From Deinococcus detaillensis (lineage in GTDB: Bacteria > Deinococcota > Deinococci > Deinococcales > Deinococcaceae): a stretch of DNA of 64,000 nt. Shown here piece by piece: positions 59,288 through 64,000 of the stretch (position 1 is the stretch's first letter; every line of letters begins with the position of its first letter). A program made the position numbers and the translations under genes. The notes under the pieces are model-generated. The model had not been told where the DNA came from. It saw only the letters and a list, made by a program, of their open reading frames with translations, and did no database searches. The stretch lies in the NCBI RefSeq assembly GCF_007280555.1, contig NZ_VKDB01000003.1, positions 62,001 to 126,000 on the forward strand. The letters are read 5' to 3'.

Positions 59288-59818
59288 TCATGAATCCGCC
59301 GGCGTTTCGTCCACCAGCAGCCCCGCGTAGTAAACCCCCAGCGCTTCCAAAAACCGCATTTCCTCGCGGGTGGTTAGGGCCGACAAGCTCGACTCAATGC
59401 TCAGCAGCACCGCGCCGTAAGCCAGAGCCGCCGCGCCCGCGACAGCCAGCAGCACCGGCCCCAGCGCTGACACTTGGCTCAGCAGTTCTTGCCGGAGCAG
59501 CCCCGATGCGCCGATCCAGATGCTGGCCATCACCAGAAGCGAAACGGCCAGATACAAACTCCGCATGGCCCGCTGCAAGAATCGGGTGCGGCGGCTCAGG
59601 CGCGGGAGTTGCCCCAAAATCATCCGTTTCTCGTTTTTGGCCAGCGGTTCTTGCTGCCCTTCCGGCGTCACCAGCACTTTGAAACGGGCTGTCAGTGCCC
59701 GCACGCGGTCGGTGGCGCGGCCCAGCCGGGAACTGGTGCTCATCAGCAGCGTGCCCGCACCGGAGATCAGCACGGCGGGCGTAATCATGGCGCTCAAAAC
59801 AGTGGTGGCGGCGTCCAT
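59288..59818 (-). CDS. DUF2721-family membrane protein
   Basis: A 176-aa protein with three hydrophobic segments (about 8-28, 88-108, 118-140). The N-terminus MITPAVLISGAGTLLMSTSSRLGRATDRVRAL and the central EKRMILGQLPRLSRRTRFLQRAM are characteristic of DUF2721. No function is established for this family. TAGACT lies 7 nt before the ATG. It converges on rpoC. Confidence 0.85.
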   Translation of the reverse strand: MDAATTVLSAMITPAVLISGAGTLLMSTSSRLGRATDRVRALTARFKVLVTPEGQQEPLAKNEKRMILGQLPRLSRRTRFLQRAMRSLYLAVSLLVMASIWIGASGLLRQELLSQVSALGPVLLAVAGAAALAYGAVLLSIESSLSALTTREEMRFLEALGVYYAGLLVDETPADS

Positions 59819-59825
59819 GCTGGGC

Positions 59826-59831
59826 AGTCTA
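59826..59831 (-). promoter_or_regulatory. -10 element of the DUF2721 gene
   Basis: TAGACT on the minus strand, 7 nt before the ATG at 59818. Confidence 0.55.
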
Positions 59832-59845
59832 GCGGCCCCCGCCTC

Positions 59846-60991
<1,146 letters not shown>

Positions 60992-61231
60992 GGGTAAACC
61001 TCCGGGGAGTTTGTTTCGGCAAAGTTGGTTTGACTTGGAGCGGGGCGTGAACTGCGTTGTATCACTTTCGCGCCCCTCCTTTAATGAATTGCACAATAAG
61101 CTCCCATTTACGCCGGTCTCGGCCTTGCAGCACGGCTTTGAGCGCTCACGGTTTGACCTTGGGGAGCGCGGCGATTAGACTCAGTTCAAATCCACTTTTA
61201 CCGCTCTTGACCTGCCTCTCACGCTCACGCT

Positions 61232-61795
61232 TTGCTGATAAGGAGTTGTCTCCTGCCCATTTCGTTTTCTGACACCGCTCCACCTGTTTTGCATCATCCG
61301 GCGCTCATCCCGGCGGTGCTCCGCCGTCCACAAGCTGCGCCGGAGCAGTTCGAGGCGCTGACCGGCCTCACGCCAGCTGCGTTTGAAGCGCTGGTGCGAA
61401 AGGCCGCGCCGCTCTACCGCCAGAGCGAGGCGCTGCGGCTGGGCGGGCGACTGCGGCAGCGCTCGCTGGGCGCGGGGCGCAAGTTCGAGCATCCCCTCGC
61501 CGAGCGTCTGGCGGTGCAGCTCGTCTTGCGGCACGCCCGCCCCACCCAAAAACTGCTCTCGCGCATCACCGGCTTTACCGAAAGCACCCTCAGCCGCGAC
61601 GCTCGGCGCTTGGCCGCCGTTTTGCCGCCCGTGTCGCCGCCCACCCAGCTACAGTCCACACAGCCACCATCTACCCAGTCACCGTCTACCCAGCCGTCTG
61701 CGCTCAGTTTGCCCGCTTGCCCGGCTCCTTTGCGCCGCTCGGCCCGCGAACTGCTGAGCTTGCTGAGCCGCCCCACTCCTCCGGAGGTTGTATGA
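61232..61795 (+). CDS. Stand-alone transposase-type HTH protein (HTH_Tnp_4-like)
   Basis: A product of up to 187 aa. The part at about 38-127 resembles the N-terminal DNA-binding region of IS5-family transposases: FEALTGLTPAAFEALVRKA, then LGAGRKFEHPLAERLAVQL and LSRITGFTESTLSRDARRL. No DDE catalytic domain follows; instead there is a Pro/Ser/Thr/Gln-rich tail with PPSTQ repeats, and the stop overlaps the next ATG. The 61232 TTG has no Shine-Dalgarno. AAGGAG (61240-61245) points to the in-frame CTG at 61253 as a rare start. Likely a domesticated regulator; target unknown. Confidence 0.65.
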   Translation: MLIRSCLLPISFSDTAPPVLHHPALIPAVLRRPQAAPEQFEALTGLTPAAFEALVRKAAPLYRQSEALRLGGRLRQRSLGAGRKFEHPLAERLAVQLVLRHARPTQKLLSRITGFTESTLSRDARRLAAVLPPVSPPTQLQSTQPPSTQSPSTQPSALSLPACPAPLRRSARELLSLLSRPTPPEVV

Positions 61796-63429
61796 CCCAC
61801 TACTGGCCCGCCCACATGACCAAGCGTCTCCACGTACCGCGCACCTCGCTCGCTCAAAATTTGCAGTTCAGCGCCCTGAAGTACCCCGACAAACCCGCGC
61901 TGTATTTTTACGGCCAGACCACCAGCTACGACCAGCTTTTCGAGCGCTCGCGCCGCCTCGCGTCGCACCTCAAAGCTCAGGGCATTCAAAAAGGCGACCG
62001 GGTGCTGATCTGGATGCAGAACTCACCGCAGTGGGCGGTGGCCGCGCACGCCGTTTGGGTGCTGGGTGGCGTGGTGGTGCCGCTCTCGCCGATGCTGCAA
62101 GCCCGCGAGTTGGCGTTCTTTTTACAAGACGCCGGTATCAAAGTCGGCGTGCTGGGCGCGGAGCTGTACGCCAAGGCGCAGGAAGCGGGCCTGAGTCATG
62201 CCGTCGTCGCCAATCTGGGCAGTGAGATGGAAGGCAGCGCGGTGCCTCTGCCCGCTGGACTCGACGTTGCGGTGACGCTGCGGGCAGGCGACGTGCTCTA
62301 CGAAGACGCCCTGAAGGCCGAACTGGCCGACCTGACCCCGCTCGACTCCGACGACTTGTGCGTGATGCCCTACACCAGCGGCACCACCGGCCTGCCCAAA
62401 GGCTGTATGCACACGCATTCCACCGTGCAGGCCAACGTGGTCGGCTCGGTGGTGTGGGCCAGCACCAATGTAGAAGACGTGGTGTTGGCGGCCCTGCCTT
62501 TTTTTCACGTCACCGGCTTTATCAACAGCCTCCTCTCGGTGCTGTCGGGCGGCGGTAAAGTGGCGATCATGGCCCGCTGGGATCGCCAACTGGCTCAGGA
62601 ACTGATTCGCGATCAGGGCGTCACCGTTTGGACGAACACCGCTACCATGGTCATCGATTTGATGGCCAACCCGGCGTTCGATCCGGCCAACCTGAGAACC
62701 ATCCGCACCATGACCGGCGGCGGGGCGTCGCTGCCCGCAGCGGTGGGTCAGCGTCTGCTCGACCAGACCGGCATCACCTTCACCGAGGGCTACGGCCTGA
62801 CTGAAACGATGGCCCAGAGCCACTCCAACCCGGTCAGCCGCCCCAAATTCCAGTGCCTCGGCATTCCGCTTTTCAATGTGGACGCCCGCATCGTGGACTT
62901 GGACAGCGGCGAACTGATGAACACCGGCGAAATCGGTGAAATCGTCATCAGCGGGCCGCAGGTGATGCAGGGTTACTGGAACCGCCCCGACGAAAATGCC
63001 AAGGCCTTTAGTGAGATTGACGGCGTGCGCTTTTTTCACAGTGGCGACTTAGGCTATAGGGACGAAGAGGGCTACTTTTTCTTCACCGACCGGCTCAAGC
63101 GCATGGTCAATGTCTCGGGCATGAAAGTCTGGCCCGCCGAGGTGGAAAACGTGCTGCACGGCCACCCCGCCATCCAGGAAGCCTGCGTGATCGCCTTGCC
63201 CGACGAGCGCAGCGGCGAACGCGCCCGCGCTCTGGTGGTTTTGCGGGCTGGGCAAATGGCCGATCCCAAAGACATCGAGAGCTGGGCCAGAACGCAGATG
63301 GCCGCTTACAAAGTGCCGCACGACTACCAATTTGTAGAAGCGCTGCCGCGTGGCCCCACCGGAAAAGTCGCTTGGAGGCCCCTTCAGGAAGCGGCGCGGG
63401 CCGAGCTGGCCGCAGCAGCGGGGAAATAG
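61792..63429 (+). CDS. Long-chain acyl-CoA synthetase / AMP-dependent ligase
   Basis: Activates a fatty acid to acyl-AMP and then acyl-CoA. The 545-aa product has the AMP motif DLCVMPYTSGTTGLPKGCMHTH, A5 region GYGLTETMAQSHSN, A7 HSGDLGYRDEEGYFFFTDRL, A8 KVWPAEVENVLHGHPAIQEA and the A10 lysine in LPRGPTGKVAWRPLQE. CCGGAGG precedes the ATG at 61792, which overlaps the HTH gene's stop (ATGA). The chain length of its acid cannot be read from the sequence. It is divergent from the acyl-CoA dehydrogenase. Confidence 0.93.
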   Translation: MTHYWPAHMTKRLHVPRTSLAQNLQFSALKYPDKPALYFYGQTTSYDQLFERSRRLASHLKAQGIQKGDRVLIWMQNSPQWAVAAHAVWVLGGVVVPLSPMLQARELAFFLQDAGIKVGVLGAELYAKAQEAGLSHAVVANLGSEMEGSAVPLPAGLDVAVTLRAGDVLYEDALKAELADLTPLDSDDLCVMPYTSGTTGLPKGCMHTHSTVQANVVGSVVWASTNVEDVVLAALPFFHVTGFINSLLSVLSGGGKVAIMARWDRQLAQELIRDQGVTVWTNTATMVIDLMANPAFDPANLRTIRTMTGGGASLPAAVGQRLLDQTGITFTEGYGLTETMAQSHSNPVSRPKFQCLGIPLFNVDARIVDLDSGELMNTGEIGEIVISGPQVMQGYWNRPDENAKAFSEIDGVRFFHSGDLGYRDEEGYFFFTDRLKRMVNVSGMKVWPAEVENVLHGHPAIQEACVIALPDERSGERARALVVLRAGQMADPKDIESWARTQMAAYKVPHDYQFVEALPRGPTGKVAWRPLQEAARAELAAAAGK

Positions 63430-63447
63430 AACAGGAGGGGAGAGCCG

Positions 63448-63484
63448 CTGAGCGCCCGCTGCCTTCCTGGTCAGCGGGCGTCAG
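63448..63484 (+). terminator. Hairpin after the acyl-CoA ligase
   Basis: CTGA-CGCCCGCTG pairs with CAGCGGGCG-TCAG, with one bulged base. No T-run follows, so termination strength is uncertain. Confidence 0.5.
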
Positions 63485-63500
63485 CCGCTGTTCAGGCCGC

Positions 63501-63506
63501 TATGCT
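63501..63506 (+). promoter_or_regulatory. -10 element of the AEC carrier gene
   Basis: TATGCT, 7 nt before the ATG at 63514. Confidence 0.55.
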
Positions 63507-63513
63507 CTAAGCC

Positions 63514-64000
63514 ATGCTGACTGCCCTGCTCACCGTGGTGCTGCCAGTGCTGCTGATTTTGGGCTTTGGCGCTTTGGTCGGCAACCGGCTGGCGCTCGAC
63601 AACCTCACCATCAACCGCCTCAACTTGTACTTGCTGACGCCCGCGCTGGCGCTCAACTCGCTGCTGCACCTCGAAGTCAAGGCGGGCAGCCTGACACTGC
63701 TGGTGCTGGCCTATTTTGTGCTGTCGGCTGTGGGGGTGCTGCTGGGGTATCTGGCCGCCTTCCGGCAACCCAGCGCCACCCGGCGGGCGGTGATGGCCAG
63801 CGTGGCGATTGGCAACAACGGCAATTACGGTTTGCCGGTGGCCCTTTTCGCGCTGGGGCAAGCCGGATTTGACCAAGCCCTGGTCATCTACCTTTCCAGC
63901 GTGCTGCTGACCTTTACGGCGGGGCCGCTGATTTTCGGCGGGGGCGGCGGGATCGGGCCGACTTTGCGGGGCGTCTTCAAATTGCCGGTGGTGTGGTGCA
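63514..64000 (+). CDS. AEC-family transporter (partial, C-terminus off window)
   Basis: The first 162 codons of a membrane carrier. Hydrophobic helices alternate with short loops: [41 protein letters not shown] and the conserved [19 protein letters not shown], the signature of the auxin-efflux-carrier family. Members export organic acids or similar anions; the substrate is unknown. The frame is open at the right edge. Confidence 0.9.
   Translation, partial: MLTALLTVVLPVLLILGFGALVGNRLALDNLTINRLNLYLLTPALALNSLLHLEVKAGSLTLLVLAYFVLSAVGVLLGYLAAFRQPSATRRAVMASVAIGNNGNYGLPVALFALGQAGFDQALVIYLSSVLLTFTAGPLIFGGGGGIGPTLRGVFKLPVVWC

Overview
The window is a high-GC chromosomal segment from a Deinococcus. 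The evidence is the combined gene content: a TreS-type maltosyltransferase, a MazG-Nudix sanitation pair, a ClpC without the usual middle domain, an SLH/coiled-coil/beta-barrel envelope protein of SlpA type, and a glmS ribozyme leader. The promoters agree: about twenty genes carry a TANNNT -10 hexamer only 5-8 nt before the start codon, as in the leaderless transcripts known from deinococci. I cannot name the species.

Layout. 1-5133 is part of the division/cell-wall cluster on the minus strand, split into two units: murD-ftsW (with a terminator) and murG-murC (murC runs off the left edge). 5256-15433 holds PhzF, a lysophospholipase-like hydrolase, the SLH-collagen-barrel protein, OsmC, TreS, a small secreted protein, MazG-Nudix and ClpC. 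15534-16296 is polyphosphate glucokinase.

16297-18354 is an accessory island next to tRNA-Lys(CTT). It contains an Abi_C-like gene fragment, an intact MHYT membrane protein with different codon preference, a gene interrupted by an in-frame stop, and the C-terminal stub of a tyrosine recombinase. It reads as the decayed remains of an element integrated at the tRNA gene.

18484-25732 holds folate salvage, a DUF421 protein with a zinc knuckle, an HtrA-like protease, a GGCT-fold protein, an SPFH/ribbon-helix-helix pair, a CBS protein, a DHA2-type MFS exporter and a secreted ComEA-like HhH protein. 25802-31341 holds a 1134-aa GH18/polysaccharide-deacetylase/GT2 fusion beside a two-component system. 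31431-46776 holds a ParB-like-fold protein, ArgS, a secreted hydrolase, a membrane acyltransferase, a transglutaminase, a DUF255 protein, two disordered acidic proteins in tandem, a Rieske protein, an overlapping oxidoreductase/secreted/epimerase chain, a GMC oxidoreductase and a second HtrA-like protease. The second protease is coupled to an FmdB-like protein that has lost all its cysteines.

47405-59250 is core machinery: glmS ribozyme and glmS, transaldolase, then rpoB-rpoC behind a near-consensus sigma-70 promoter and ending in a strong terminator. 59288-64000 holds DUF2721, an acyl-CoA dehydrogenase, an orphan transposase-type HTH protein coupled to an acyl-CoA ligase, and the start of an AEC-family carrier. 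The most unusual objects are the SLH/coiled-coil/collagen/barrel protein, the three-enzyme fusion, the cysteine-less FmdB protein, the decayed tRNA-Lys island, and a possible leaderless upstream ORF overlapping clpC.
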